Part shown: positions 1 to 10,063 of the stretch, piece after piece
Numbering within the stretch: position 1 is the first letter of the stretch
Layout: each line of letters begins with the position of its first letter
NCBI GenBank assembly: GCA_030407315.1
Contig: JALQPE010002096.1
Span: forward strand, 248,001-312,000
DNA length: 64,000 bases
Direction: 5' to 3'
Source of the DNA: Asparagopsis taxiformis
Lineage: Eukaryota; Rhodophyta; Florideophyceae; Bonnemaisoniales; Bonnemaisoniaceae
Notes under the pieces: generated by a model
Told to the model about the DNA's origin: nothing
Databases searched by the model: none
Seen by the model: the letters and a program-made list of their open reading frames with translations, nothing else
Position numbers and translations under genes: made by a program

Positions 1-482
1 ATGGATTTGAAAACTTCGTTGCGAAACGTCCACATGTCTGGAGGTAAGTGACTACTTGACGGTAGTTTTAATTGTTTTGTGGTGATTCTGTTTCTGACAT
101 GTCTATTTTCTTCGGTGCTCGTTTGATTTCTACAACATTGTGTTCTTTGCTTCAGATTGGTAAGTTTGCGATATCCTGTTGCTGTAACAGGGCAAGTGTT
201 GATCTCACCATGCTGACGTTTTTGTTTTTTTTCGCGCAATTTGTTGGTTTCAACAGGATTAGAACCTCTCATGGAAGTTTCAGTCAAGAAAAGGCGCTCG
301 TTACAGGGTATGAGGCAGCAAACGCAACATTGGACTTTTTAGGGTTTGGCGAAGAGTGCCATGCGGACATCATTCCAGTTGAAGAAGACGAACCGCATGT
401 TGAAATTGCCCGAAAAATATACAGGGTTACTGATCGTCTCGACAAAATGGCGAATCCATTATCAAACTTTTACATGGATTAG
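1..482 (+). CDS. FAD-dependent amine-oxidase/carotenoid-desaturase-like protein, C-terminal part
   Basis: This is the 3' end of a gene that begins before the window. Splicing 1-43, 156-159 and 257-482 joins two halves of a family motif and reads NVHMSGDWIRTSHGSFSQEK followed by ALVTGYEAAN. That is the C-terminal FAD-binding motif (GDW, then SQEKA-VTG-EAAN) of the plant/algal flavin amine oxidase family related to carotenoid desaturases. The middle exon is only 4 nt (ATTG at 156-159), bounded by cag and gtaagt; without it the GDW motif and the frame are lost. The protein ends at the TAG at 480-482 after a tail of about 50 residues. Substrate unknown; redox chemistry on an amine or polyene is inferred from the family only. 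Its two introns carry CTGAC rather than CTAAC. Confidence 0.7.
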
Positions 483-541
483 AGTGCGGTATCCAGGGAT
501 CGATGAGTTGTTATCGTCAACGCCAGTGCGTTAACAATGTT

Positions 542-1260
542 TTAAATGGCAGAGCGAAAGTCTTTGAGCATGTCTGAATATATAGCAATGGTGTCTTCGA
601 GAGCCTTCTTACCCTGTGTAATGAGGGAAATCTTGCTCTCAGTTAGCTCTGTGAAACTGACAGAATAAAGTTGAAAGTCTACAGACGCGATTCCATTTAT
701 GACATCATTCCATTCCGATTCGAGACGCTCTATGAGCTCATCCTCGGTACTGGTTTGTGCCACAATTTGCCAGGCCTTGAGGAAGCTTTTCTTGATATTG
801 AAAAGAGGAGATGTAACTCCAACAGTACCCAAAATTCTTCGCACCACGTCACCGTCAAAATCGCGTGTCTTGGCTTCCCAGTTCTTGTTCAGATCAAGCA
901 GGGCTTCGTATCCAGCCTCAATTTGAGGCATATAACTGCAAATGAGAATGACATTTGATGGTTAGAAATCCTACAGGATTGCACAAGTAGTGTGGAATTG
1001 AAAGTTGTAACCCACGTTTCGATTTTGTTGAGATCGCCTTTCGGAGCGTACGCTGTCGTGGTGTCGGCAGAATACATAGCTGCATTGACGCTTTCCATGT
1101 CTGATAGAAAGAGTGATATAGCACCAGTTGCAATTGCTTGTAGGCATTGCCTTCTATCTATTGCCATTTTAGTTACATGATGAGCTCGCTTTCTGCTTGA
1201 CAACGCCAGTTTTGATTGACAAGTGGGCAGCGCATTAGGGGCAATATGAACAAAGGCCAT
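542..1260 (-). CDS. Putative thylakoid-lumen PSII extrinsic protein, PsbQ'-like
   Basis: Two exons (1016-1260 and 542-935; intron 936-1015, GTGGGT...TTTGCAG, branch CTAAC) give 212 residues. The join reads DLNKIETYMPQIEAGYEALL. The N-terminus looks like a two-part plastid targeting signal: a basic Ser/Ala region, then IDRRQCLQAIATGAISLFL, a twin-Arg-like thylakoid transfer segment, with likely processing near SVNAA. The mature part is mainly helical and contains RRILGTVGVTSPLFNIKKSF, which resembles what I recall of algal PSII extrinsic proteins (PsbQ'/Psb31 type). The lumenal location is well supported; the exact family is an inference. The ATG at 1260 was chosen as the first in frame. Confidence 0.55.
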
Positions 1261-1447
1261 ACGATACAAAGTTGGAAATCACCCTGCTTTCGCTAGTCAA
1301 CTGGAGCTGAGGCTTTGTCGATGCGGGAAGGTAGACGGGAGATTGTGTGGTCGGGTGAAAAGCAAATTCAGCTCGCCAGAATACGCTGGCAATCGGTCAT
1401 CATTACATGAGCACACAATCTACTACCCTACACGTGTACAAAGTTTA

Positions 1448-2164
1448 ATGATGCAGACTGCAGCTTCGAGACCGTCTTCAGTTTGCTGTGCCGTTATTCT
1501 TGTCATCGCACCCACTTCAACAAGCGTCATGAATCCGCTCAAGTCTGCAGATGCGACAAAACTCCTAAAGCGGGAACTGCGCAAAAGAATACGCGAAACG
1601 CTTTCCTCCCTACCCCAACCAGCAATCTCCAAGGAAAGCGAGCATGTAATAACGCGTTTCACCAGCTCACCGCACTATAAAAACGCGTCTAGCCTAGCAT
1701 TATATGCCTCAATGCCTCACGAATTCGACACTAGCACCCTTCTTCAGGCTGCCTTCCGTGACAAGAAACGCGTGTTTCTGCCGCGCATCGTGTCCAAGAA
1801 ACAGCACAAAATGGTCATGCTGGAATGCAACAGCATGCAGGAACTGATGACATGGGTGCCGAACGATTGGAATATACGCGAGCCGCCAATAGAGCCGACG
1901 CGCGCTGAGACGCCTACAGACGTGCCTGTGGACATCGTCATTGTGCCTGGAATTGCATTTGATTTACGCGGAGGACGCTGCGGACAGGGCATGGGGTTTT
2001 ACGACCGATTCCTGGCTAATTATGCTGCGTGCGGACAGCCGATGCCGCGTCTGGTCGCATTGACGCTGTCTGCACAGGTTGTGGCAGAGGTCCCCGTGTC
2101 GGACTACGACTGGACGGTGGACGACGTTGTGTACGGATCGCAGCACGAGTCTCGTGCTCCTTGA
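1448..2164 (+). CDS. 5-formyltetrahydrofolate cyclo-ligase (MTHFS)
   Basis: Converts 5-formyl-THF to 5,10-methenyl-THF with ATP in one-carbon metabolism. The Lys/Arg-rich start of the fold (KRELRKRIRETL), YASMPHEFDT in the substrate region and the signature VPGIAFDLRGGRCGQGMGFY, then DRFL (residues about 164-188), match the family; the usual GGRLGRGKGYYDRFL is somewhat altered here. From the ATG at 1448 the protein is 238 residues, with a short hydrophobic/Ser-rich leader that may be an organelle signal. A second start at 1529 would give 211 residues, close to the usual cytosolic length of about 200. Single exon. Its last 149 nt overlap a possible antisense ORF. Confidence 0.88.
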   Translation: MMQTAASRPSSVCCAVILVIAPTSTSVMNPLKSADATKLLKRELRKRIRETLSSLPQPAISKESEHVITRFTSSPHYKNASSLALYASMPHEFDTSTLLQAAFRDKKRVFLPRIVSKKQHKMVMLECNSMQELMTWVPNDWNIREPPIEPTRAETPTDVPVDIVIVPGIAFDLRGGRCGQGMGFYDRFLANYAACGQPMPRLVALTLSAQVVAEVPVSDYDWTVDDVVYGSQHESRAP

Positions 2165-2408
2165 AGTGACGCTTGGTAGATTGGCTGTGTTGCTCCGTCC
2201 AGCGTTGCAGCGCTTCTTTCTCGTCGGTTTGGATGGACGCCCAGACTGCGCGTGCTTGTGATGTGCATCCGGCCTGCAGCAATCTTGCATGTATGCAAAG
2301 CTTGAAATCGAGCTCGCTTTGAATGATGGAATCGGGTTGGATTTTCCATCGGTTGGTGTCAAAGTTGTAGAGAGGATGTAGTAACTGCTTCCAACTGTCG
2401 CAATCCAT
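2016..2408 (-). CDS. Hypothetical 130-residue protein, antisense to the MTHFS 3' end
   Basis: An ATG-started ORF whose first 80 or so residues lie outside the MTHFS gene. They look protein-like: aromatic and amphipathic (SWKQLLHPLYNFDTNRW, then a helical SELDFKLCIHARLLQAG and DEKEALQRW). The last 50 residues are antisense to MTHFS and of low complexity, so the true C-terminus may differ. I recognise no family. It could also be chance. Confidence 0.33.
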   Translation of the reverse strand: MDCDSWKQLLHPLYNFDTNRWKIQPDSIIQSELDFKLCIHARLLQAGCTSQARAVWASIQTDEKEALQRWTEQHSQSTKRHFKEHETRAAIRTQRRPPSSRSPTRGPLPQPVQTASMRPDAASAVRTQHN

Positions 2409-2717
2409 TATTGTGTGCACAATTGTTCAACGGATGTTTGATACAAACGGTTTGGTTTGCTTCTCTTCCGACATGCCTTGTCGTCGGAAGCGCATGAAGC
2501 GAATGCAGAGTGATTCTGGATGGACAATCGTTAGTTTCGTTTCACACACATCTGCAAAAAAATGGCAGACCATTGCCACCCTAGAAATTATTTCGATTTT
2601 GAATCGGCTACCCTCGGTAAGGGTATACCACCTCGACATCACTACTTTGCTCATATAGCAGCAGTCACACCGCCATAAAATTGCTATCTCGAGAATCGTC
2701 ACGCGACTTGATCAGCC

Positions 2718-3200
2718 ATGGACGCGCTGGACAATCCAAACCCAGAGGTCAAAATTGTTACCCGACGGCAGCCGAGAGACGGCGAGCAACGGACTTTTTC
2801 CGAGAAGATTTTCGACACAATCCGTGACATTCGGGATCCGGAGCATCCGCACTCGTTGGAAGAACTGTCCGTCATTGATATGGAAAGTATTAAGGTCGTT
2901 GCGCCACCAAACGACAGCCCTGGCTACGGTCGCGTTTTGATAAACTTTACACCGACTGTGCCGCATTGTTCGCTCGCGTCAATCATCGGCTTGAGCATTC
3001 AGTCCAAATTGCGCGAGAGCGAGCTGTTGCAACCACAGGGAGAGCATTATTACAAACTAACAGTGCAATGTGCTGAAGGGACGCATGCGTCTGCTGAAGA
3101 AATTAATAAGCAGTTGGCGGATAAGGAGCGCGTATCAGCGGCGTTTGAGAACCCGCGAATTGTAAGCCTTTTAAAAGAATGTACTGATAATTTGCCATGA
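2718..3200 (+). CDS. CIA2/MIP18 (FAM96) family cytosolic Fe-S assembly factor
   Basis: A 160-residue protein matching the MIP18/CIA2 family, which targets cytosolic iron-sulfur clusters to client proteins together with CIA1 and MMS19. Recognisable blocks are the N-terminal IFDTIRDIRDPEHPHSLEEL, IDMESIKV, the GYGRVLINFTPTVPHCSLAS stretch that carries the reactive Cys of the family, IGLSIQSKL, and the C-terminal KQLADKERVSAAFENP. Length and motif order agree with eukaryotic CIA2. Single exon; the first ATG lies just after a purine-rich leader. Confidence 0.93.
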   Translation: MDALDNPNPEVKIVTRRQPRDGEQRTFSEKIFDTIRDIRDPEHPHSLEELSVIDMESIKVVAPPNDSPGYGRVLINFTPTVPHCSLASIIGLSIQSKLRESELLQPQGEHYYKLTVQCAEGTHASAEEINKQLADKERVSAAFENPRIVSLLKECTDNLP

Positions 3201-3630
3201 TACCAATTTGCCGTTCTATCATGGCTGCAGAACAACTCTGACCGCCTGCAACGTATCGCAATGTCGCAATGCAGGAACAAGCAATGAGGCTACTATCAGC
3301 TTGATCCAACACATTTCATCGACGAGAATGATGGGGAAGCGAGTATTTTTACGTCGTTCGGCAGGTTGTCACGTGCAACGAATAATCTAAACCGAGCCGA
3401 GCGTTCATCACTTCATGTTGCTATTCACGCTAGCATGTACACACATGCGGGTTCATACAAACCGCATTCATTTACCAGAAGAAGGTTGATGATCATGTTG
3501 TTAAACGGTAGATAGATAAAGTATTTGTTACGCTGAAGCAGTAATCACAGATGTTGCAATCATGTCACAAGCGCGCATCGTATCGAGAAGAAGCCAATTT
3601 GTACAAACAGCCATAGCAAATTCCACCTGC
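3201..3630. other. Intergenic, nothing recognised
   Basis: 430 bp between the convergent CIA2 and SPC2 genes. No convincing ORF, RNA gene or repeat seen; presumably 3' UTRs. Confidence 0.5.
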
Positions 3631-4398
3631 TCATTTCGACTTTTTGGACGGCGGGACCACTTGGTCGAGTGTCTTTCGCAAATCAGCACGGAACTTTTCG
3701 AGAAGCAAATTTCCGTCTTCCGTAAAGTAATGTTCGTAACCACGCGTGATTTGCACAGCACTGGATTTGCGAGGTGCAGTGCGGAATTCAACTTTATAGT
3801 CGCTCGAACCCTTTGAACCGATCGAAGTGTGCACCCACAGTTTATGCGCGAGATTGCCTTTGGAAACCTGGATGACCCTGGGGGTGAGCTGGCCAACGTA
3901 CATGGCTGAGGCTTCCCAGATTAGAGAGGCGAGACTGATCGACCAGACGCAAACCGAGTAAAATGCCACACAGCTGAACACGAGGACATAGTTGCCTGGA
4001 AACTGACCGCCATTGAAATGGGAGTATAGTGCAGATATGACTGCGCAAGTCCCTAGAATGATTTTGAGATTGCTCACCAATACCGCTTCAGCATAGCCTT
4101 GGCTCTCCATAAACTGTTTTCATTCATAAATGAGTCGGTTAGAGAAACGATAGGGGATGAATTGGATGGAATCGGAGATGAACTAGAAGAAACGTACAGC
4201 AATAACTTGATCATCTAGGAGGCGTTTCACCTGGTGTAGATCATACAGGCCGGATTTGTCAATCTTAGGAAGGGACGGTTGTGTAGTAGGAGTGGAGGAA
4301 TGTTCTTTCGGAGCATTGGTGTTAGAGTTAGTGGTAGATGATGCATCGGTAGTTTCAGAAGGGATTGATTTTCGCTGGCGTAGCGTCTCACGACCCAT
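3631..4398 (-). CDS. SPCS2: Signal peptidase complex subunit 2 (SPC25)
   Basis: Two exons (4198-4398 and 3631-4113; intron 4114-4197, GTACGT...AACAG, branch CTAAC) give 227 residues, the usual length for SPC25. The join reads LLDDQVIAFMESQGYAEAVL. Two close membrane segments (LKIILGTCAVISALYSHF and VLVFSCVAFYSVCVWSISLA) are followed by a cytosolic domain ending in VVPPSKKSK. This matches the ER signal peptidase accessory subunit that contacts the Sec61 channel. The frame stays open upstream to about 4518 but without an ATG; the first ATG is at 4398. The Ser/Thr-rich N-terminus is poorly conserved in general. Confidence 0.85.
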
Positions 4399-4567
4399 TT
4401 CGATGGCAAGCGGAGATAGATCCGAGGCAAGAAGGGCAGATGGTTGGGGCGGTTGTTGATGGAACGAGGGAAACGAGACGGAACGAATGCGCTCTAATGA
4501 TCCATTTGTTTTAGTCAATCAATAAGAAAATTTGAAAAAAAAGGACGCAAGGGCCAGCAATGTGGCG

Positions 4568-5317
4568 TCATTTAGCTGCACGCAGCTGGTAAAACCTTGT
4601 TTTGACGTCGGTGCAAAACCAGTCAAAGTCTTCGTTTGACAGTCGAAAGGTATCTGGAAAACTACGCCTGATAAGTACGTTGCACACATGAGCTCTTTCC
4701 TCAAGATTAATTACGATAGTATAGTTAGATGTTGATGCCTTGACCACCATCGGGACTTTAATTCTCATTTCTGCCGTTTTAGTGCGCGGCTGTCCTGCAA
4801 ACTTGCTTCTGTGCTCTGCAGTCTTTACACTAGCCAGTTGTGACTCGAAATCACGTGTAAGCAACAACTTGAAATCAGCAATGGTATCTTGTAAGGAGCG
4901 TGACGACTGGAAAGCGCCGACCTTTTGAGCATCTGGTGAGTTGAACAAGTTTGCACTGTGTTGGGATGAAGAATTGGCATCAGTGGGGTGCTCATCGTCC
5001 TCCTCCAAATCTGAAGAATTGACAAGTTTGAAAGCTGACGGGAGCACGGGGCGATGGGAAGGGGTATTGATTGGGGGTGGACCGAGCGGTGTGGGCTCGC
5101 TCCGAAAGGGGGCGGTGGGAAAGGACGGATCATAGCGTTGCACCGGGGGCAGATCGTCGAATGGACTGGGATGAAGTGCGTCAGCTGTGGGGTTTGTGCG
5201 TGATTGGCGCTCGGGAAAGGGCCTGTTCCAAATGGACCTGTTGGCTTTGGGGGTCGGCGAGTGAGCGGCACAGTGAGTTGGCGAGTCGAGCAGGTCAAAG
5301 TCGTCATCATCATCCAT
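4568..5317 (-). CDS. Hypothetical acidic/Pro-rich protein with a conserved-looking C-terminus
   Basis: From the ATG at 5317 this encodes 249 residues starting MDDDDDFDLLDS, followed by about 120 residues of Ser/Pro-rich, probably disordered sequence (FDDLPPVQRYDP, PTPLGPPPINTP). The last 110 residues look folded: a helical block around DTIADFKLLLTRDFESQL, then IKVPMVVKASTSNYTIVINL and SNEDFDWFCTDVKTRFYQLR. The frame is open further upstream (other ATGs at 5518 and 5557), but that part is GC-rich and unlike protein. I do not recognise a family. It is divergent from the membrane-protein gene at 5836, with about 520 bp of GC-rich shared promoter. Confidence 0.6.
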   Translation of the reverse strand: MDDDDDFDLLDSPTHCAAHSPTPKANRSIWNRPFPERQSRTNPTADALHPSPFDDLPPVQRYDPSFPTAPFRSEPTPLGPPPINTPSHRPVLPSAFKLVNSSDLEEDDEHPTDANSSSQHSANLFNSPDAQKVGAFQSSRSLQDTIADFKLLLTRDFESQLASVKTAEHRSKFAGQPRTKTAEMRIKVPMVVKASTSNYTIVINLEERAHVCNVLIRRSFPDTFRLSNEDFDWFCTDVKTRFYQLRAAK

Positions 5318-5835
5318 GGGGCACGACTCGTGTTGTTGTGCTTGGACGGAGGCGCGGCCAACGACGAGTGCGTGATGCACTGATGATATGTGATGCGAAA
5401 GGACATGTAAGATATTGAGTCGCAACGTGGGCGGCAGCGAATCAAATCGTGCCAGATGGAGTGAAACGTGGAAGTTTACCAAAGCACGTATGATGCATTC
5501 AATGGGCGTCGAGCACATATCTTCACGGCGCACAGCCTCGCGTGCGCCGTCACGCATAATCAAGACGCCGCGCCCCGCCGCACCGCGCCTCGCCGCGTCG
5601 CGTCCTCGTCTGCGCAGCGTTGCTCCGCCCTGCTGTACGAGCACCACAAGTGCACACAATTCCCTGCCACGACAATTGCCCACATCATTCTTTCATTGCT
5701 CCCAACTCATCCGCAACCATGTAACTCGTTGCCTATACAAACACACATCAAGCTCGAGACCGTTTCCGATTTGTCTCTTTCAATCCCCGCCCTCATTCAT
5801 TCACTCATTCACCTTCCGCACCATCCACATCCGCC

Positions 5836-6693
5836 ATGCGCCGCGCGCATTCGTTGCGCGCGCGCACCCTCTCCCTCCTCCTGCTCGTCGCTCTCGCGCA
5901 CGCACGCTCCCTCCGCCAATTGTCGCCGACACCAATTGCGACTCCCGTTCTCGCACCGTCCCCGGACGCCCCCGTTGTCGATCCGCCCCCACCGACCGCT
6001 CTGCCCACGACCACCGACGATCCCGCCGCGCCGATAACTAACTCTGACGAAACGCTACAAACCTCCACCCCCATTCCCGCACTCGACGCTGACGTGGACC
6101 CCGGCGCCACTATTATCGAGGCCGCCGCCAAGGATTCGCCCCTCTCTCGCACCGCCGTTATCGCCATAGCCGCCGGTGGCGGCGCCGCAGTGCTCGTGCT
6201 ACTAACTATCGTAATCTTCATTACCGCACGTCGGCGCATCAATCACAACGATTCCTACTATCAATTCACCGATCCCGCCGATAACGGCTCACATCCCGTC
6301 GCGCGCAATCCCACCGCTCCCGATCCAAACGCGTCGCTGTACAGTAACGCCGGTGTCGTCGTCGGCTCGCGAAACAACTCCGACCTCGGCTCGAGTGGAC
6401 ACAACATGGCCAATGCCTATAAAACGCCGCGCTTCAAAGCGCCCCACAGCCATGCGCCCGCAGTGCACTCAAATCGTGCCCAGCGTATCTATGGTGATCA
6501 TGAGGATAGTCCGACCGCACCCTCCGCCTCTCAGTTTTCGAGAAGGGAGTCGGATGCATCGTCCACTAGTGATGATACTATTGTGGCCCCCGTTTATGGC
6601 GCTCCCAATGCTAGCTCTACCAATACGGCCGCTGCCGCCCCATGGTTTCACGACGGCAAGTTGCAGAACGGCCGTCAACAGCGTCGCGTGTAG
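5836..6693 (+). CDS. Single-pass type I membrane protein, function unknown
   Basis: 285 residues. A signal peptide (RTLSLLLLVALAHARS, residues about 10-25) is followed by a Pro/Thr-rich outer region to about residue 110, a single membrane segment (AVIAIAAGGGAAVLVLLTIV, about 116-140), a basic stop-transfer ITARRRI, and a Ser/Asn-rich cytosolic tail of about 140 residues. The layout resembles wall-stress sensors of the Wsc/Mid2 type, but no Cys-rich sensor domain is present, so that is only an analogy. Codon use is strongly GC-biased. Confidence 0.7.
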   Translation: MRRAHSLRARTLSLLLLVALAHARSLRQLSPTPIATPVLAPSPDAPVVDPPPPTALPTTTDDPAAPITNSDETLQTSTPIPALDADVDPGATIIEAAAKDSPLSRTAVIAIAAGGGAAVLVLLTIVIFITARRRINHNDSYYQFTDPADNGSHPVARNPTAPDPNASLYSNAGVVVGSRNNSDLGSSGHNMANAYKTPRFKAPHSHAPAVHSNRAQRIYGDHEDSPTAPSASQFSRRESDASSTSDDTIVAPVYGAPNASSTNTAAAAPWFHDGKLQNGRQQRRV

Positions 6694-6988
6694 ATTGTGT
6701 ATATGTCCAAAATTAAACTATTCCATTGTTGCATGCATTTACATCGTGACAAGCAACACGCTGACTATTTCACAACTCGATTTCAATATTGCGTGTACGC
6801 GTGAACGGCCGCTGCGCACGATTTACGTGATTCGGCGTCGGTGCATTCGCGATGAAAAGGCGCGCCGACCAACGCGCGCCTGGGCAATGAGAGGCAAGCA
6901 TATCAGGCGTTGGGTGTTGAGTAAAAGTAAGAGTGTGCTCATTGAGACACGAAGACAGAGGCGAACAAAGTCGAGCAAAAGTACAGGC

Positions 6989-8337
6989 ATGGATTTTAGT
7001 AGAGTCAACGAATCGTCGCTGTCGGCCAAGACGGTGTTTTCCGCCAAAGGAACACCGTTCCGAATAGATAATCGCTACTCCTATCTGCGAACGCTCGGGC
7101 TCGGTGCGTACGGAGTGGTGTGTGCCGCAACGGACGACAGTAGTGGACAGAATGTTGCGGTGAAAAAGGTCGCGGGTGTATTCGAAGATCTGACGGATGC
7201 GAAACGTATCATTCGTGAGATTCGCTTGCTGAGTTGCATGAAGCATGAAAACATTCTTCAAATTATGGACATCGACGAGCCGGAGGACTACAACGCGTTT
7301 GAAGATGTGTATATTGTTACAGAACTGATGGACACGGATCTGAACAAACTACTTCGGTCCAAGCATCCGCTTTTGGAGGAGCAGCGACAATTTTTCTCCT
7401 ACCAAATATTGCGAGCTCTCAAGTACATTCACAGGTGAGTTTGGCGCTGTATAATTGCCTCTGCTCGTCTAGCGGATGTTTGGAACAACTAACAATTGGT
7501 GTATGTGAGGTGTTTCAGTGCCAATATTCTGCACAGCGATTTGAAGCCAGCTAATGTGCTCGTTTCCGAGAGTGTAAGTGCAATGCGCGATGGTGCAAGC
7601 TCTCGATATGCTATTTCGAACACGACACAATACTAACCCAAGTGTGCAACGTCTATTAGTGTGACCTGAAAATATGCGACTTTGGTCTCGCGCGCTACTT
7701 TGACCCCAGCGAGGGACCCGAGCAAAACATGACTGAATACGTTGTGACGCGATGGTACCGGGCGCCGGAACTGCTACTCAACGGCGGCGAGTACACGGCA
7801 GCGATCGACATGTGGAGCGTGGGGTGTGTCATAGCGGAATTATACTCTCGTCGGCCGCTATTCCCCGGACGCGACGTGAAGAACCAAATTGAAATCATCT
7901 GCAAGATCGTCGGCAAACCGACAGTGGAGGAAATCGAAATGATAACAAATCGTCGTGCACGCCAATTCATCGCCAATCTGCCCGAGACCAAGCGGTGTGA
8001 CTTGCGCGACATCATACCATCGGCGAGCGGTGCGGCGCGCGATCTCGTGGCACGTCTGCTGCAATTCGACCCGTCGAAACGACTGTCGGCGCAGCAGGCG
8101 CTGGCGCATCCGTTTGTGGGCGAGTTTCACGACGCGGTGTCGGAAAGCACGGCGGACGCCATTGATTTCAACAGTCTGGAGCCGCCGAGCGAGAAGAAGC
8201 TCGGACGAGAGGGGATCCGACGACTCATGTGGGATGAAATGCTCAGATTTCATCCCGACGCGCGCGCGCGTGAACCATTGGCAGCGCGCGATGCGGAGCG
8301 TCGAGTGCGACAGCTTTTGGATAGTATGATGATGTGA
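6989..8337 (+). CDS. Mitogen-activated protein kinase (TEY type)
   Basis: Three exons (6989-7434, 7519-7573, 7660-8337) encode 392 residues. Introns 7435-7518 and 7574-7659 carry AACTAAC and TACTAAC branch points. The Gly-rich loop LGLGAYGVVCAA, VAVKKV lysine, DFGLAR, activation loop MTEYVVTRWYRAPE (the dual-phosphorylation TEY) and DMWSVGCVIAEL are all present. The catalytic loop reads ILHSDLKPANVL: the Asp and Lys are kept, but the Arg of HRD is Ser, an unusual change for a MAP kinase. A C-terminal extension of about 50 residues follows the kinase fold. A role in ERK-like signalling is inferred from the family. Confidence 0.92.
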
Positions 8338-8723
8338 TCTCAGCGCGTGCGTGACTTGTAACAACATGTCATACCGCGTTGGTCACGTGTGTGTATTGGA
8401 CACGTGCTGTCGCTGATGACTTGTTTGCGTCCGCTCGTACAGCGCAGCAATTGAAATCACTTTGCATTAAAACTTTACTAGACCTCTTGAACAAATAATG
8501 GCTTTTAAAGTAAATATTTAGAAAACGACTATATAATATGTTCATTTCAAAAAATCCTAGAAAATTGATCTAAAACATAACACTTGAATAATTGCAGATT
8601 GAATCATCACAGATCGACCATTTGATCAAAGATCGATATATTTCCTAATTGCCAAGCGTGAAACTAGATGACCACGACTATTCCAAACACAGGCTTTCTT
8701 CATAGTAGTTGCAATCCAATAGA

Positions 8724-8732
8724 GTATAAAAG
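8724..8732 (+). promoter_or_regulatory. TATA box of the transposase gene
   Basis: GTATAAAAG about 85 bp before the transposase ATG, in an AT-rich leader and with no upstream gene to serve. This suggests the element carries its own core promoter. Confidence 0.5.
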
Positions 8733-8812
8733 TAGCAACTTACCCCAGTCCAGACCAACTCTCACCATCCAGATACCTCTACAGGCAACTCATCCACTCA
8801 CAGCTCAACAAC

Positions 8813-10063
8813 ATGTCTACCAACCCTACCCCCAACGTCAATAGGGCCCTTATCATGCTCAGTGAGGCCGCTGAGACCCACCGTAACCGCATTCAGTCGA
8901 GTGTTCCCCGTGATGACTCCTCCGATGATGAAGTGTCAGCATGTCCGCTTCTGGACTGCTACGTGTCAAAGGGAGGGCCCGATACCCTCAAAACAATGAC
9001 AAATTTCACAGAGTCTGAATTTGACTATATTTGGACACGAATGAACACCCATGTTCAGTCCACGTGGAACGTCGGGAGAGGTCGTAAGTCAAAGCATCAG
9101 CCCAAGGATGTTCTTTTCATGACACTCACTGTGCTCAAGCATCCTTCGACGTGGCAGATGTCTGGTTTGATGTTTGATATGAAAGGGCCAACCTTCCAGA
9201 AGCTGATCATGGGATACCTGGAAATAATTGGGCCAGAGCTGTACAAATTCGCAGTGACAAGAATGAACTCCAAGTACACTATGAAGAAGGAGATGTTGGA
9301 AGGCCAGGTTTTCTCGACATTCGATTTTTGTCGATATGCGACAGATGTCACTTTTCAGCAGACTAATCGTCCATCTGGGAATATGCGTGAGGGCAAGTTA
9401 TATTTCAGTGGTAAGCACAAGCTGTACGGATACAAAACCGAGGTGTCTGTCATTCCACGTGGATACGCTATTGGCTGCAGCAAGCATCGCCCTGGATCTA
9501 TTTCGGATATTGACATCTTCTATGATAACCTGGATTTTCACGAGAGTTCCGTGGCCAAAGGCAGTGATATGGCTGAACTTGATGATGATGGAGAATTGAA
9601 TGACACTTACCCTAATCAATGGGGCATACTCGGTGACAAGGGATATCAGGGTGGAACAAGACACATCAGGATGATTCATCCAGTTAAGAAGCCAATTAAT
9701 GGGACCCTGACTGCTGACGAGAAGGTGTTCAATGAGGAGCTGTCAAGTGACAGAATTATTGTGGAGAACTATTTTGGTCGCCTGTCAAGCTTATGGACTG
9801 TCATGTCCAACAAGTACAAGTGGAACGAAGACACGTACGATCTGGTTTTCCGTACTTGTGTGGCACTGACAAACATCCACGTCAAGTTCAACCCGCTTCG
9901 TGACAGTGACCAGTCCTTCTATAAGTCGCTGCAGAACTATCTTGTCAATACTGGAGACAACATCTCTCGTAAGAGGGCCCGCTCCCAGGAGCTCTATAGG
10001 GACAGGGTAAGGAGGAGGCTGGCGATGGAGTTTGATGACTTGCCTGAATATGATAGTATGTAG
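8813..10063 (+). CDS. PIF/Harbinger-type DDE transposase
   Basis: 416 residues, uninterrupted. The N-terminal half has a helix-turn-helix-like region (PKDVLFMTLTVLKHPSTWQM). The catalytic domain is of the DDE_Tnp_4 type, with Asp in FCRYATDVTFQQ, Asp in WGILGDKGYQGG and Glu in SDRIIVENYFGRL, in the right order and spacing. GSISDIDIF lies between the two Asp. The tail is basic (RKRARSQELYRDRVRRR). With all three acidic residues and an open frame, it may be active. It lies between the inverted repeats of the element. Confidence 0.9.
   Translation: MSTNPTPNVNRALIMLSEAAETHRNRIQSSVPRDDSSDDEVSACPLLDCYVSKGGPDTLKTMTNFTESEFDYIWTRMNTHVQSTWNVGRGRKSKHQPKDVLFMTLTVLKHPSTWQMSGLMFDMKGPTFQKLIMGYLEIIGPELYKFAVTRMNSKYTMKKEMLEGQVFSTFDFCRYATDVTFQQTNRPSGNMREGKLYFSGKHKLYGYKTEVSVIPRGYAIGCSKHRPGSISDIDIFYDNLDFHESSVAKGSDMAELDDDGELNDTYPNQWGILGDKGYQGGTRHIRMIHPVKKPINGTLTADEKVFNEELSSDRIIVENYFGRLSSLWTVMSNKYKWNEDTYDLVFRTCVALTNIHVKFNPLRDSDQSFYKSLQNYLVNTGDNISRKRARSQELYRDRVRRRLAMEFDDLPEYDSM

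Noticed and set aside
4519..4704. Possible extra 5' exon of the SPC2 gene
   Set aside because: The frame is open without ATG up to 4518, but no donor/acceptor pair gives a better protein; the ATG at 4398 already gives the normal family length.
5415..6041. Long ORFs in several frames across 5.4-6.0 kb
   Set aside because: Open because of GC-rich, low-stop sequence in the divergent promoter and the membrane-protein gene; Ser/Arg/Pro-only content.
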